Shown piece after piece: positions 34,384-45,687 of a stretch of 64,000 nucleotides of DNA. The notes under the pieces were generated by a model. That model was given only the letters and a program-made list of their open reading frames with translations, was not told the DNA's origin and searched no databases. The first letter of the stretch is position 1. Every line of letters starts with the position of its first letter. A program made the position numbers and the translations under genes. This stretch comes from Erodium maritimum (Eukaryota > Streptophyta > Magnoliopsida > Geraniales > Geraniaceae): the NCBI GenBank assembly GCA_963921825.1, contig OY997594.1, forward strand, positions 31,974,956 through 32,038,955, given 5' to 3'.

Positions 34384-36330
34384 AATATAGGCTTTCAAAT
34401 CCCTATAGTAGTTGAGGAAGTCAATCTATGTAGCACCAACATGGCTGGGACCTCCACGTGATTGAATGATTAGTTTATGAGCCTTTGAAGGCCCTATTCC
34501 TTATCTCTCACAATTGTTAATACACTCAACATGGTTCCCTCCCATGTGTGTGTTGCCTCGCATTTCATGTTTATGCTCTCCTCCAACCAAAGGATGGTTG
34601 TGACCTTTAATACACTTTGGAACCTTGTACCCTTCTTCCTCTGATACAAATGTGAATCTTATCATCGCTTCACAATTGATCATTGTGACCAATCTGTTCC
34701 TTTTTTTTGTAGACTTAGAAACTTGTGGGTTGTTTTATTCAGGGATCTCACCCTATTTGGAGCATACTATGTATTTTATCACTACGCGTTTTCCTTCACC
34801 TTGCTTTTCTTCATACCTTTTTGTAGAGAATTCTAACAATCCACCATAATTCTGATAGAAATCTATCGCCTGATTCAGTGTCTTAAATTCTTTTCCTTCA
34901 AACGGCTTTCTTTTAGGCTGGCATGATGGAAAGTATATCCTTGTTCTTCCAGTAGACAATAGTATAGTGTCTTGCAAGTCGGATTCTGCAGTATAATCAT
35001 TGTTTGGGGCTACAGATGATTTTCTTGATAATATGATTTAGTTTGAGGATATAATAATTCCGGATTGCAAATAAAGCACATATAGACTCAGATAAATATA
35101 ACAAACTCAAATATGAGGCACATGAACTACATAGTTTTTGTTTGAGGATATAGGTATTATAGTATGCAAACACAACACATACATGCACACACAAAGTAAG
35201 GTACATGTTACGTGTTCAGCAGAGTTTTTATTTTGAGGATACATACATTCTAGTCTCCAAATACAACAAGCACATACTCAGTTAGTCATAACAGAGGAAG
35301 ATAATTGTCACATACACAACATATATTTTTGTTTGAGGATATAAGCATCCTAGTTTGCAAATAAATCAAGGCAGACTCACGGAGGAGACAATACAAAGTA
35401 GAGTACTAGGTTTGAGTATATAAACATTCTAGTTTGCAGATACAAGATACGAGAATTGAGAAAGAACACAACAAAGTAAGATAATAGGCACAAACACAAC
35501 AGAGAGATAGATGAGGATACAATTATTCATGTTTGCGAATTAAGAACAACTAGATTGAGCAGAAGACAACATAAAACAAGAGTGAGATTGGGGATACAAG
35601 AATTCTAGTTAGCAGATATAGAATACAAGGTGAGATAATAGGCACAGATACAACAGAGAAGAAGATTGAGGATACAGTAAGTCTCGTTTGTAGATACAAA
35701 ACAACATGATTGAGAGTGAAGAAAACAAACATCACTAAACGGTTTGAGAATACATGCATTCCAATTTACGCAACACTGAACATGATTAGGACCTTTCAGG
35801 CGATGCAAAAACAGAATTCACAGCGACATTAGAAGCAAATCTTTACTTTTTTGTGAATATATGTACTTACATATGGTAGATGACATCTCGATTGACGATC
35901 GTCGATCTCTGTGAACAAATTCGGCAATTTCCGTGAATATCTCTAGCGATCTTTATTGCGATCTCCGACGAACTGGTTCTTAGTTTTTGTTTGGAATCGA
36001 GTTTTACAGAATCACAGTTGCTTTTAATCTTGTCCACGATCCCGATTTCTTCGAGAGAATCTCCTATTTATGGTTGATTATATAAATCCCAGAGATTTAT
36101 TCGAGAGAGTTTCCAATTCTATGTTTGATTCGAGTTCGAAGTTGTGGATCTGCATAACATTCATGTTTTGAATTCGACGTTTTAAAGAGGTATTCGGATT
36201 ACGGATTTTCCCCTAGACAAGCGCGCGTGGACCAGATCGAGGCCTAATTCGCGCGCTGAGCTAAGAACCTTCGATGATGCGCGATGGAAGAACCTGATGC
36301 AGTTCGCAGGTTCGCATCTTATGAGGGGTT
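34384..36330 (-). mobile_element. FAR1-type Mutator-like element or FAR1-related gene, 5' part only
   Basis: On the minus strand, 34977-34753 ('PFEGKEFKTLNQAIDFYQNY') and 34692-34501 ('NCEAMIRFTFVSEEEGYKV', 'CIKGHNHPLV') together make a FAR1 DNA-binding domain of the kind found in FAR1/FHY3 proteins and Mutator-like transposases. The coding part stops at the Gypsy LTR boundary (34383), and the transposase core and SWIM domain are missing. The upstream part (35000-36330) is non-coding and begins with a repeat array. The domain frames do not join cleanly, so I regard it as a pseudogene. Confidence 0.6.
35030..35790. repeat. Degenerate minisatellite, about nine copies, unit 75-110 bp
   Basis: The motif 'GTTTGAGGATATAAGCATTCTAGTTTGCAAATACAA' recurs about nine times (near 35035, 35150, 35230, 35330, 35408, 35510, 35585, 35667 and 35740) with diverged spacers rich in 'CACAACA' and 'AGACTCA'. 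It lies directly upstream of the FAR1 reading frame. Confidence 0.75.
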
Positions 36331-36357
36331 CAGACCTGATTGCCCTTATATATATAT

Positions 36358-36594
36358 ATGTATAGGATACAATTCATGTACAAACTTGTATCTTTCATAC
36401 GAAATACAAATTATCAATCTGGGTCTTTGGATCGTAGAGTCAAAGGCCCAGATTAAACAAAAATCATTAATGACACAATCATTAATGCATATATTTGTAA
36501 TTAATTTCGTAATCAATCACCTCACCTCTTGAATTTCAATAGCCATCCGATCCCCTAAATCAATGACCCAAATTGGTTTGTATTCAAAAGTTAT

Positions 36595-36598
<4 letters not shown>
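36358..36598. mobile_element. (TA)n-linked MITE, family F, copy 1
   Basis: About 240 bp between (TA)n tracts. It contains 'CATGTACAAACTTGTATCTTTC', 'TCTGGGTCTTTGGATCGTAGAGTCAAAGG', 'ATTTCGTAATCAATCACC' and 'GCCATCCGATCC'. The same ordered motifs occur at 37015-37262, so the two are copies of one family. Confidence 0.75.
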
Positions 36599-36633
<35 letters not shown>

Positions 36634-36638
<5 letters not shown>

Positions 36639-37002
36639 TGGTATCAAATACAAACCACCCCTTATTGTGCAAACTACGAACTCACCAGGTGCTGACACGT
36701 GGGCGCGCGCGCTGCTGGTGCGCGCGCACAGTGCTGACACGTGGCGTGCATAGTGCTAATAGTTTGGGCGCACAGTGCTAATAGTTTGGCACCGTTCTAA
36801 ACTATTAGCACTGTGCGCGCCAAACTATTAGCACCGTGCGCGCGCATGTTCAACACGCTCACGCGCGCGGGTAGAGGCGCGCGCGAATCTGCCACGTGTC
36901 AACATCGCGCGCGCTCTGCTGACGTCACTTTGACTGCATCCTGTGGCTTAGATTGGTTCGTAGTTTGCACAATAAGGATGGTTTTTACTGGATAGCTACC
37001 CT
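36634..37002. mobile_element. Foldback MITE between (TA)n tracts
   Basis: Left 'GGTTGGTATCAAATACAAACCACCCCTTATTGTGCAAACTACG' (motif shown in part) and the right arm ending 'GGATAGCTACCC' pair along most of the 370 bp. The GC-rich centre has repeated 'GTGCTAATAGTTTG'. It is a copy of the 11285-11697 family. (TA)n tracts flank it at 36597-36633 and 37002-37020. Confidence 0.85.
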
Positions 37003-37014
37003 ATATATATATAT

Positions 37015-37262
37015 ATATAATAACTATCATGTACAAACCTTTTATCTTCGTCAGAACTACAAACTATTAATCTGAGCCCTTGGACCCTGGAATTAAAGGC
37101 TCATATTTAATGCATATCTTTGTAATTAATGCATATCTTGTAATTTATTTCGTAATCAATCACCATACACCCTGAATTTCGGTGGCCATCCGATTTGGGT
37201 AATGAATGACTCAGATTAGTTCTACGTTTGTACCTGAAAATAGGTTTATAGTTGATATTCCC
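37015..37262. mobile_element. (TA)n-linked MITE, family F, copy 2
   Basis: Same motif order as 36358-36598, with a short (TA)n tract at each end (37002-37020 and 37262-37274). Copy 1, the foldback and this copy therefore sit in a row, sharing (TA)n joints. Confidence 0.7.
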
Positions 37263-37274
37263 CATATATATATA

Positions 37275-37816
37275 GAAAAGCAATAGATGAGATTTAAAAT
37301 TATATAATGACAAATTGTGTAATTATTTAGTTTTTTCTCCAACTCACGCGTCATTCTGATAATTAATGAGGGTAGTATTGTAATAGTAATGTGCTAAGTG
37401 TCAATGTTTGGAAAAGAGACCATATGCTTTCTTGACAAATTCACTAATTGAATCATTCACTAATTTTTGTTTTTCAATGAGCTATCTATTAAACACAATG
37501 TTGACTATGTTTTGAAGTATGTAAAACTGACTCATTAAGAATGTGTGAGATGTGGGATATGAGATGTGTGTTGTGGGTTGTGGATATGCCTGATGTAAAT
37601 CCTGGTGACAAAGATGTAGTTTCTGGATATGCAAGGCGTGGTTTGTGGGTATTATATTTTGTGGATTTGTGCAATGTGGGATGAGGGAATTGGTTTATTG
37701 ATGTGTTAGATATGGTTCCTAGATACTCAATATATATTTTTTTTTTCTGGATATTATAGTTGCGAATTTGTGGGATGTTGTGTTGTGACTTTGTGTCAAG
37801 AATATAATATATATGT
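37275..37816. other. Intergenic, GT-rich simple sequence
   Basis: It contains an irregular 'TGTGGGATATG', 'TTTCTGGATATGC' run (37530-37800) that leads into the 580-bp tandem repeats. No gene is seen. Confidence 0.5.
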
Positions 37817-39030
37817 GTTTTGATGATAAAAAGTATTCAAATTATTATTCAAGATCAAATAAGTTTTTCTTATGTTTATTTTCCTAAACAGAATTGATTT
37901 TATAAGTTTTCTTATAATTTTTATGCATTTGATTTCCGTGTTTTCCAAAACAACAATCTTGACCGCATTTGATGTAAGTTTAAAAAATCATATAAAAATC
38001 ATATTTTTATCAAATCCATATATTTTTGATGTTGTAAAATTATTTGTGAGTTTAATTTGGAGTGAAAAAATTGGTTATCCATTTTCACACTCCATAAAAG
38101 AGTAATAGGAAGAAACGTAAGCCGACAACAAATCTGTCAAAACATGTAAAAATAGATTTTATCGGCTGTTTTAATTGAACAAATACAAGGTACTAAATGA
38201 CTTATCCTACACCATTGGAAAGATATTTGACTATACTTTCTAACCCAACTAAGTTTGTGTGATTTAGCTTCTTGCGGAATGAGTTATAATCATTTTAACA
38301 ACTAAACGTCAAAACTGAAATTTCTGGATATACATAATATAGATTCTGGATATAGAAGACGTAGATTATGGACATGCCACCTTGTGTTTGTTTTGATGAT
38401 AACAAGTATTCACATTGTTATTCAAGATATAATAAGTCTTTCTTATGTTTATTCTCCCAAAAGAAACTCATTTTATAAATGTTCTTATAATTTTTATGCA
38501 TTTGATTTCCGTGTTTTCCAAAACAACAACCTTGGCTGCATTTAAGGCAAGGTTGAAAAATCATATAAAATTCATCTCGTTATCAAATTCATATTTCTTT
38601 GATGTTATAAAAATCTCCGTGAGTGTGATTTGGAGTGCGAAAATCAGTTATCCATTTCCACACTCCATAAAAGAGTAATAGGAAGAAACGTAAGCCGACA
38701 TCAAATCTGTCAAAACTTGTAAACACATTTCATGGATTGTTTTAATTGAATAAAATAGAATTATCTACAAGGTATTAAATGGATTATCCTACACCATTGG
38801 AAATATCTTTGAGTCTAATCTCTAACCCAATTGATTTTGTTTTATTTGTCTTATTGTGGAATGAGTTATGATCATTTTAACAAGCAAACGTCAAAACTGA
38901 AAATTCTTGATATACAGAATGTAGATTCTGGGTAGAGAGACGTAGATCATGGACATGACACATTCTGTTAGTTTTGATGTTAAGAAGTATTCACACTGTT
39001 ATTCAAGAACAAATGTAGATTTTTGATGGA
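37817..39030. repeat. Tandem repeat of about 575-583 bp, two copies plus a partial third
   Basis: 'GTTTTGATGATAAAAAGTATTC' at 37817, 'GTTTTGATGATAACAAGTATTC' at 38390 and 'GTTTTGATGTTAAGAAGTATTC' at 38973 mark the unit starts. Copies share 'GCATTTGATTTCCGTGTTTTCC', 'CACACTCCATAAAAGAGTAATAGG' (shown in part) and 'GATTATCCTACACCATTGG'. The third stops after about 45 bp. No coding capacity is apparent: open frames of 77 codons sit at the same place in both copies but are AT-rich and match no family. Confidence 0.85.
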
Positions 39031-39322
39031 GGTTCTAGATATACAAGATTTAGATTCTGGATATAATGGATGTAAGTTCTCTCCAGGATGTAGGATCCCA
39101 TTAAGATCCCCATGAGAATCCAATAACAGGTCAGATGAGCCTGACCCGATCGATGAGCAACTCCCACGTCTAATGTCTATGTTCCCTAACCGGTTACCCA
39201 TACACTCTGGTGAATTGTACAACCAGCTCTTCTTCAATACATGCATGCACATCAATGTGCGTTTGACCCTGCTCCTTCAACACAATCCGACACCGTTCTG
39301 GCCAAATTAGAGCAATGCCCCA

Positions 39323-42300
39323 TGTAATAACCACTCCCGGTCAATGCCAGTCAAATCTGCGAAAAACAGGAAAATTTAAAAAATTTCAGCAAACACTTGG
39401 TTGAACCTAAATTTGACCCCAAGGGTCATACCGGGCTTAAGTTGACCCCGTTATTGACCAAAGTGAGTTCCGGGGGACTCACGGCAACTTTCTGATCAAT
39501 TTGGGAAATGTTGACTTTTCGTTGGAAAAGTCAACCGAGCGACGTTTTGGTCCATTCGAGGACCGTTTTGGGTCCAAAAAACTTAGCCGTCGTCGCAGCG
39601 GTCTTAGTTGAGCCGTTTCCTTGTAGCTCGTCAAGTTTCGTAATTTCTTGGAAAAAGTGCCCGTTCGGGGCACGAAACGTCCGAATTTCGCGAATCTGAT
39701 TGGAAAATATCTAGTAGATATTTTCCAAAAAAGGTGTGGGACCCACCTTGCCACTTGTCAAACAAGTGGTGGTGTTAGGTTTTGGGACAAGACAAGACAA
39801 GACTTTGATGGTTAGTTTTGCTTTTTAAAGTGTTAGTTTTTTTAATAAAACAAAAGGGAAATAAGATGATACACGTCCATTTCAAAAAAAGAAGAAGAAA
39901 AGGTTTTAGAGAGAGAAAATGAGTTAGGAGAAAAGAAGAGAAAAGAGAAGAGGCTTGGGGAATTTGTGACGTTTCTCGATCATCCGACCGGTGGATCGTC
40001 TCAACGATAGAAGAATCGAGTTCACACCGTCATTCTCTACGGTGAGCACCTAACCGATTTTCGTTTTGGAAAGTTCGAATTTTAGGGTTTGAGTTTAAAC
40101 GATTCAAATATGGTTGGGTTTTGTTCAAGTTTGGTTTAAAGATGATTGGTTGAGGTTTGGAGTTCGTTAGGAACGTTTTGGGGCGAAAAGGGAATTTTTC
40201 CCATTGTGGCCGTGTGGGGCCCACGTTCCCGGGTATTGGGTTTTTGTGTTTGGGTGGTTTAGAACGTTCCCCGGATCATTAATCCACAACCGGATCGAAA
40301 TTTGGAATTATATTGCAAAAGTTGCATTTATCGGGTTTAGAAACTTTAAACGCTAATTAATTGACTCGGAAGTCGGAATTCGATTCCGTCGAGTGCCTTG
40401 GGACCCTTGAATTATTCTAATACCGTAGAAACGAATACGAGAATTTTCTGAGCCCCGGAAAGGCATTTACAAAACCCGGGCAGATTCGCCATGTCGGGCG
40501 AATCGGGCTTTTTCGGGTACAATATCGACAATGTCGAGTAATTGGGGAGTTTGGGAGTGATCGACATTGTCGGGGTTACTTTTGGGCGTCAGGTTTATTA
40601 AAATTCAGCATTATGCCTGCAAGCTTAAAAGCGTTTAAAATTGTGTTCTTTTAGATCGTGATTCGGACCGGGGCCAAGGAAAGCTAGGCGAGTGACGGAG
40701 ATCACGCCGGGGCTTATTTGGGAACTTTTGGAGAACACGCACGAGGTAGGGAAAAGTAGCCGGATCTCGGCCCTGACTAGGGAAAGTTAACAATAGAATT
40801 GCATGTGACACCGGGGTGTCGTGGGTTAAGTAGGTTATCGAATATTAGAAATGCATGTGACACTTGGGTGTCGTGGGTTAAGTAGGTTATCGAAGGTTGG
40901 AAATGCATGTGACACTTAGTAGTGTCGTAGGAGCAGAGAACTTAGCGATATTAGAATTACTGGAGGCATATGACCATGCCCGGAGGTTGATTGTGAAACT
41001 GTGGATATTAGAACTACTGGAGGCATTGGTTATGCCCGGAGGTTGTTTGTGTAAATTATGTCTTGGGTGGCCATGAGAGCCCGTATTACTATTATGTCTT
41101 GGGTGGCCATGAGAGCCCGTATTTTACTGTTGTGTCTTGGGTGGCCATGAGAGCCCGTATTTTACTGTTGTGTCTTGGGTGGCCATGAGAGCCCGTATTA
41201 CTGTTATGTCTTGGGTGGCCATGAGAGCCCGTGTTTTACTGTTGTGTCTTGGGTGGCCATGAGAGCCCGTGTTTTACTGTTGTGTCTTGGGTGGCCATGA
41301 GAGCCCGTGTTTTACTGTTGTGTCTTGGGTGGCCATGAGAGCCCGTATTTTACTGTTGTGTCTTGGGTGGCCATGAGAGCCCGTACTTTACTGTTGTGTC
41401 TTGGAAGGCCGTGAGTGCCCGTGGGGTTGTTGAGCCCGGGAGTTACTGTTGGTGTGTCTTGGGTGGCCGTGAGTGCCTGTGTGGTTGTTGAACCCGTGTC
41501 TTTACTGTTGGTGTGTCTTGGAAGGCCGTGAGTGCCCGTGGGGTTGTTGAGCCCGTGAGTTACTGTTGGTGTGTCTTGGTGGCCATGAGTGCCCGTGGGG
41601 TTGTTGAGCCCGTGAGTTATGGTTGGTGTGTCTTGGGAGGCCGTAAGTGCCCGTGGGGTTGTTGAGCCCGTGAGTTATGGTTGGTGTGTCTTGGGAGGCC
41701 GTGAGTGCCCGTGGGGTTGTTGAGCCCGTGAGTTATGGTTGGTGTGTCTTGGGAGGCCGTGAGTGCCCGTGGGGTTGTTGAGTCCGTGTTTTACCGTTGG
41801 TGTCTTGGGTGGCCATGAGTGCCTGTGGAGTGTTGAACCGGTCTTGTTGCTGTTTGTTGAACCTTGCTTGTGATTGTGATTGTGTTTGCCCGAGGTTAGT
41901 GACCCGACTTCGTGTCGGGAAGTGGTGTGGTAATTGGCTGGCTTACCTGACAGGGATCGGTAAGTTGCGAGCGTTCTTTGGCTGGCCTGACCGAGTTCGA
42001 GTCTCAGGAGGTTGCGAGCGTTCTTTGGCTGGCTTGACCGAGTTCGAGTCTCGGGAAGTTGTGAGCATTCTTTGGCTAGCCTGACTGAGTTCGAGTCTCG
42101 GGAGGTTGTGAGCGTTTTTAGGCGATGAGAGGGCAGCTCCCCTTCCGACTAGCTATCGGAAAAGCAGCGCTGTATATATCGCCAACAGGTCGACCGCCTG
42201 GAGCCTGACAGGGATCAGCAAAGCGCGTGGGGTAGGCTCGAGCCCAGTCGGTTAGCAACCGGCACTGAGCAGCTGACAGGAGTGCGATCCTTTGTGATCT

Positions 42301-42840
42301 TGTTTGGTGTGCGATCCTTTGTGATCTTGGGTGTTACGTGGTGGTCTATCGTGTCTTTGGAGGAGGTCGTCGATCGTTGTGTCGGGTCTACCTTACGTGT
42401 CCGAGTGTTGAGTCGGTTGAGGAAAGTATCAGTGTGTGGGTGTCGGTCGGGTTACTTGAGTTTGGGGATAGTGATCCCCGGGGTTGAGTTGGTTGTTGGT
42501 GTTACCGACATTGTCTGCTAATTATGCCATAGTCAGTCTGTTATCCGTGGTGGTGAGCGAACACTCACCCCTAGCTACTTTTCCTACAGGTACCAGTCGC
42601 AGGTTGGACTAGGTGAGCTTCTGAAGCTTGAAGAGCTAGGAGCGGGATTCTAGGTTTATTTGAGTGTAGCGACGGATACCATACTTTTGTCCACTTGTTG
42701 GGACGTGTTTTAAGTTGTAAATATTATTTTGTTGAACAAACGGTGATCTTAAAGTGATTTAATGTAAAATGTTTCAATTTTTTTTTATTGTTTTAAAAGT
42801 TCACATCCTGAGTTCGGTTTACTGAAATTGGGGCGTGACA
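39323..42840 (+). mobile_element. Solo Gypsy LTR with 5-bp TSD CCCCA
   Basis: A 3518-bp LTR, TGTAATAACC…GGGGCGTGACA, flanked by CCCCA at 39318-39322 and 42841-42845. No internal region is present, so it arose by recombination between the two LTRs of a full element. It belongs to the family of 30859-34383 and has a longer minisatellite. It sits inside a LINE ORF2. A stretch at about 42120-42280 is not seen in the other two LTRs. Confidence 0.95.
41040..41820. repeat. LTR minisatellite of GGCCATGAGAGCCCGT-type units
   Basis: At least nine near-identical units of 'GTCTTGGGTGGCCATGAG' plus 'AGCCCGTATTTTACTGTTGT' (about 40-44 bp), then about seven longer units with 'GGCCGTGAGTGCCCGTGGGG' plus 'TTGTTGAGCCCGTGAG'. 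Both unit types also occur, with fewer copies, in the other two LTRs (32840-33420 and 59660-60150). Confidence 0.9.
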
Positions 42841-43142
42841 CCCCATTTCTCCCTCACTATCGATAGTCTCGTACCGTCGTGAAAGCCAAGGTCGCATCAG
42901 AGAAATGCAAGACATGACCGAGAGTGGCGTGATTCCGAATGATAGGTCTCAGTAAGAAACACAAAATCTGATTTCAATCGGAGGACCAAATCCATGAGTT
43001 GATATCGGTTCTGATCGGCTCCATACCCAGAACAATTCCATGCCAGAAACGAGGCCATAACAAACTCAGGATAAAACGCAAAGGAAAGCGGATGGGAACT
43101 ACAGACCCGAGAAGACTTTGATGGAGCTGTGGAGATACCCAA

Positions 43143-43448
43143 CCAGTGATATGGAGAAATTGGAAGAGGTCTTAGTTAGAGCGCAAGACGGTGTTGGAGT
43201 TACTGTAGCGATGCAGGCGACGACAATGAAACAACACATGCAACGACAATACTAGATTACGGCGGTGCTAGTGTATCTCTAACGAGGCTCAGGTTCAGTC
43301 TCCCCGACTCAGTTTTATCTAATTTAATTAAAGGGGTATAGTTGTCATTTAAAAAAACCAAGAATCATATGGGTCGCACATGAAGCCTTTTCCGCCTAAA
43401 TTTTATAAAAATGTATTTCATAAAAATAATGCGTGATTAAATATATTT
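43143..43448. other. LINE 5' leader or spacer
   Basis: About 300 bp upstream of the LINE ORF2 start on the minus strand. No ORF1 is recognisable here and nothing else is seen. Confidence 0.4.
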
Positions 43449-44150
43449 TTTTGAAACGAGTAATCGGGGAAGTGCATTAATGCAAGAAATAAACCATATA
43501 AGGTGGGGCGTAAAAGCCCTGAATTTTAGATACATGTCCTGGTTGCCCGTAGCAACCCGGCGCTCATGGGCCCGTAGAAAAATACTGCTTCTACTCGCAG
43601 ATAAAAACTTAGGACATCCCTTTACGACATCTCAAAAGTACGAAACGATAAATTTAAACGACCTAAAAACCAAATCATACAGCAACATAAAATCCAACTA
43701 AAACAATCCCTGCAAAATTGAATCCAACCTAAAACATGAAAGACGACATGCTTCCTTTCTCCTCCCGGGACGGCCAAACAACATCGGTCCCGAGTCATGA
43801 TGGGTAGGTCCCAGATCCCAATTCCACAGACTATATTGCTCCACAACCTTCTCCAAGTGGATAAACTATGGAGGTCAGTTCGTGAATAAAGCTGAGGGTT
43901 CATTATAGTCTTCTCGACTCTGTGTTACCTTTGTCGATGACGATGAGGAGATTGACTACCTGCGGCTCGCCCCATTGAAGCGTAAATCCGACAGCGGTGG
44001 AGGGACACGACGGGGATAACGGAAGCTGTGCTCGGATGAAGGAAAGTTGCAATTAGTGTGCAAGCAAATGCGACTGTTGAGAGAAGTGATCAGTAAAGAA
44101 AACAAGAGGAAGAGAGAGCTCCATCGTCAACTTTCATGATCGAAGCTATA
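43449..44150 (-). mobile_element. Truncated LINE 3' segment, minus strand
   Basis: Read on the minus strand the segment ends with 'GCACTTCCCCGATTACTCGTTTCAAAAAAA' (motif shown in part), a plant-L1-like 3' end. Only non-coding or badly decayed sequence lies upstream, to about 44150. Confidence 0.4.
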
Positions 44151-45687
44151 GAGACCGTCGATGACGGCTAGGATTTTAGGGGTGAGAGTTTTTGCAGACC
44201 CGGAGAGCTTTTTTGGGGAGAGAGATTTGTGTGATTTGTTTATTTTAATATGTGTGATTAAATATAATTTTTCACAAAAATATATATCCATAAATGAAGA
44301 TACAACTGTGGGTCGGTGGCATTTCTCTAGAGTCCGAGATTTTCAGCCAGAAAGTTTATGTTTTTCTTTTTTACTTTCAGTGGAAATGTGTGGAAAATCG
44401 GTAGAGAACCCATTTGTACAAAAGAGGGAATTAGTGTTGCATTGGATTGATACCATACCCTACTGCTCTCTATCCCTCAATCCATCTTCTCTTGTTGGGT
44501 TGGTAGATTCATGATCGAGCTCGAGCCTCTCAACAAAAAACCTTCCCTTGTTGGTATATTTAGCTTTCTCTATAGCCTGGGCGTTGTGTATGATTCAGGT
44601 ACCCTTTTGTCGTTTCGCACATTTCTCTCCTTTTCCACCATCTTCTTCATTTGCTAAACTGTTAATCCCACTTTGCTTTTGTAAAAAAACAATTTTGGAG
44701 CTTTTCAGGTCTGATGGCGGCAGCTGAGGATATGCGGCCGAATTTCTTTCTGGGTCTTCTCGTTTTTATCTGGTGACTATGCCTTTATCACTACTGGCTT
44801 CTCTCTCTGATTTAGGATTCATCAGTTTCTTAATCCGTTTCTGGCGAGGTTCCTCTTTTGACAAAAAATGTTCTCATATGATTGATTGCTTTGGGATACT
44901 TGCTCTTGTCTGAGGCTTACCAGTGGTTTCGTAACTGTTGATTGATTGCCTGGCGACAAAATCATATTGGAATCTTCAGTATTGAATAACGTTTTGCTAT
45001 TTTGTTTGGAGGAGATGATTCTAACTCTATTATCTGTTCTTTGCTGGGAGATGTTTGGAAATAATGATGTACAAACTCATTGGTTCTGTATCGGATTGAG
45101 ATTTGGGATTGCCCTTTGTGTCAGTCGGGCATGTCCTTGAAATGGTTTGAGGAACTGATGGCTTATTTACTTGATCTGCATATATCTTGTCATTCGGGGA
45201 GCTTAATTTAGGTTTCTTGTTTAGATTTACTTCGAAGAAAGTTTAAACATCTCCTACCAATTCTCATTGTTTCTTTGTTCTGTAAAATGGGTTTAGCTGT
45301 TTTTTCTATCTTGAGTTTCAGAGCCCTTGACTCTATCTTGAGGGATATATGTTAATATATATGTTCCTTGTTGAGGGGTAACACATTGGAAGAATGTAGA
45401 TTAAGTGACCTCTTGATAAGCATCTTCCCATCGGCCTGAGCTTTTCGGCTGGATTGGGCTACATTGGGTTTAAGTCTATTCTCATGTCTTCCCAAACCCA
45501 TTATCAGTATTATTTTTTGTACAGTATTTCCAATACGAAGATGCTTCCGTGCAACTTCTTTCACAATTTTGCCAAATAACTGAGAAATGTCGAGTGCCTT
45601 CGTTATTTTTCCTTGGTTTTGAAATATTTTTCTCAACACGGGTGCAGGGAAAAGTTTGCTGGCCCAGTAGAAAATAGCTTTTGTGTC
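44151..45687 (+). promoter_or_regulatory. Promoter and 5' UTR region of the DAR1-like gene
   Basis: The region contains pyrimidine-rich leader-like sequence (44440-44850), then intron-like T-rich sequence and a splice acceptor TGCAG at about 45644-45648, just before the coding start. This suggests a 5' UTR intron. The transcription start cannot be fixed from sequence alone. Confidence 0.4.

Larger units (their letters stand above)
39060..43142 (-). pseudogene. LINE ORF2 endonuclease region, split by a solo LTR
   Basis: On the minus strand ORF2 opens at 43058 with MASFLAWNCSGYG and continues 'LKSDFVFLTETYHS', the start of the APE-type endonuclease of plant L1 elements. It is interrupted at 42841 by an LTR and resumes at 39322 with 'GIALIWPERCRIVLKEQ' and 'HIDVHA', then 'LTRVYG'-like sequence. 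The endonuclease N-terminal half is thus present in two pieces. Further stops and frame changes follow, and the reverse transcriptase is absent. Homology fades at about 39060. Confidence 0.75.

Noticed and set aside
37872-38678. Paired 77-codon open frames in the 580-bp repeats as a duplicated small gene
   Set aside because: They are AT-rich and Phe/Ile-heavy, with no signal of coding constraint that can be judged by eye. They are similar only because the repeat is tandem.
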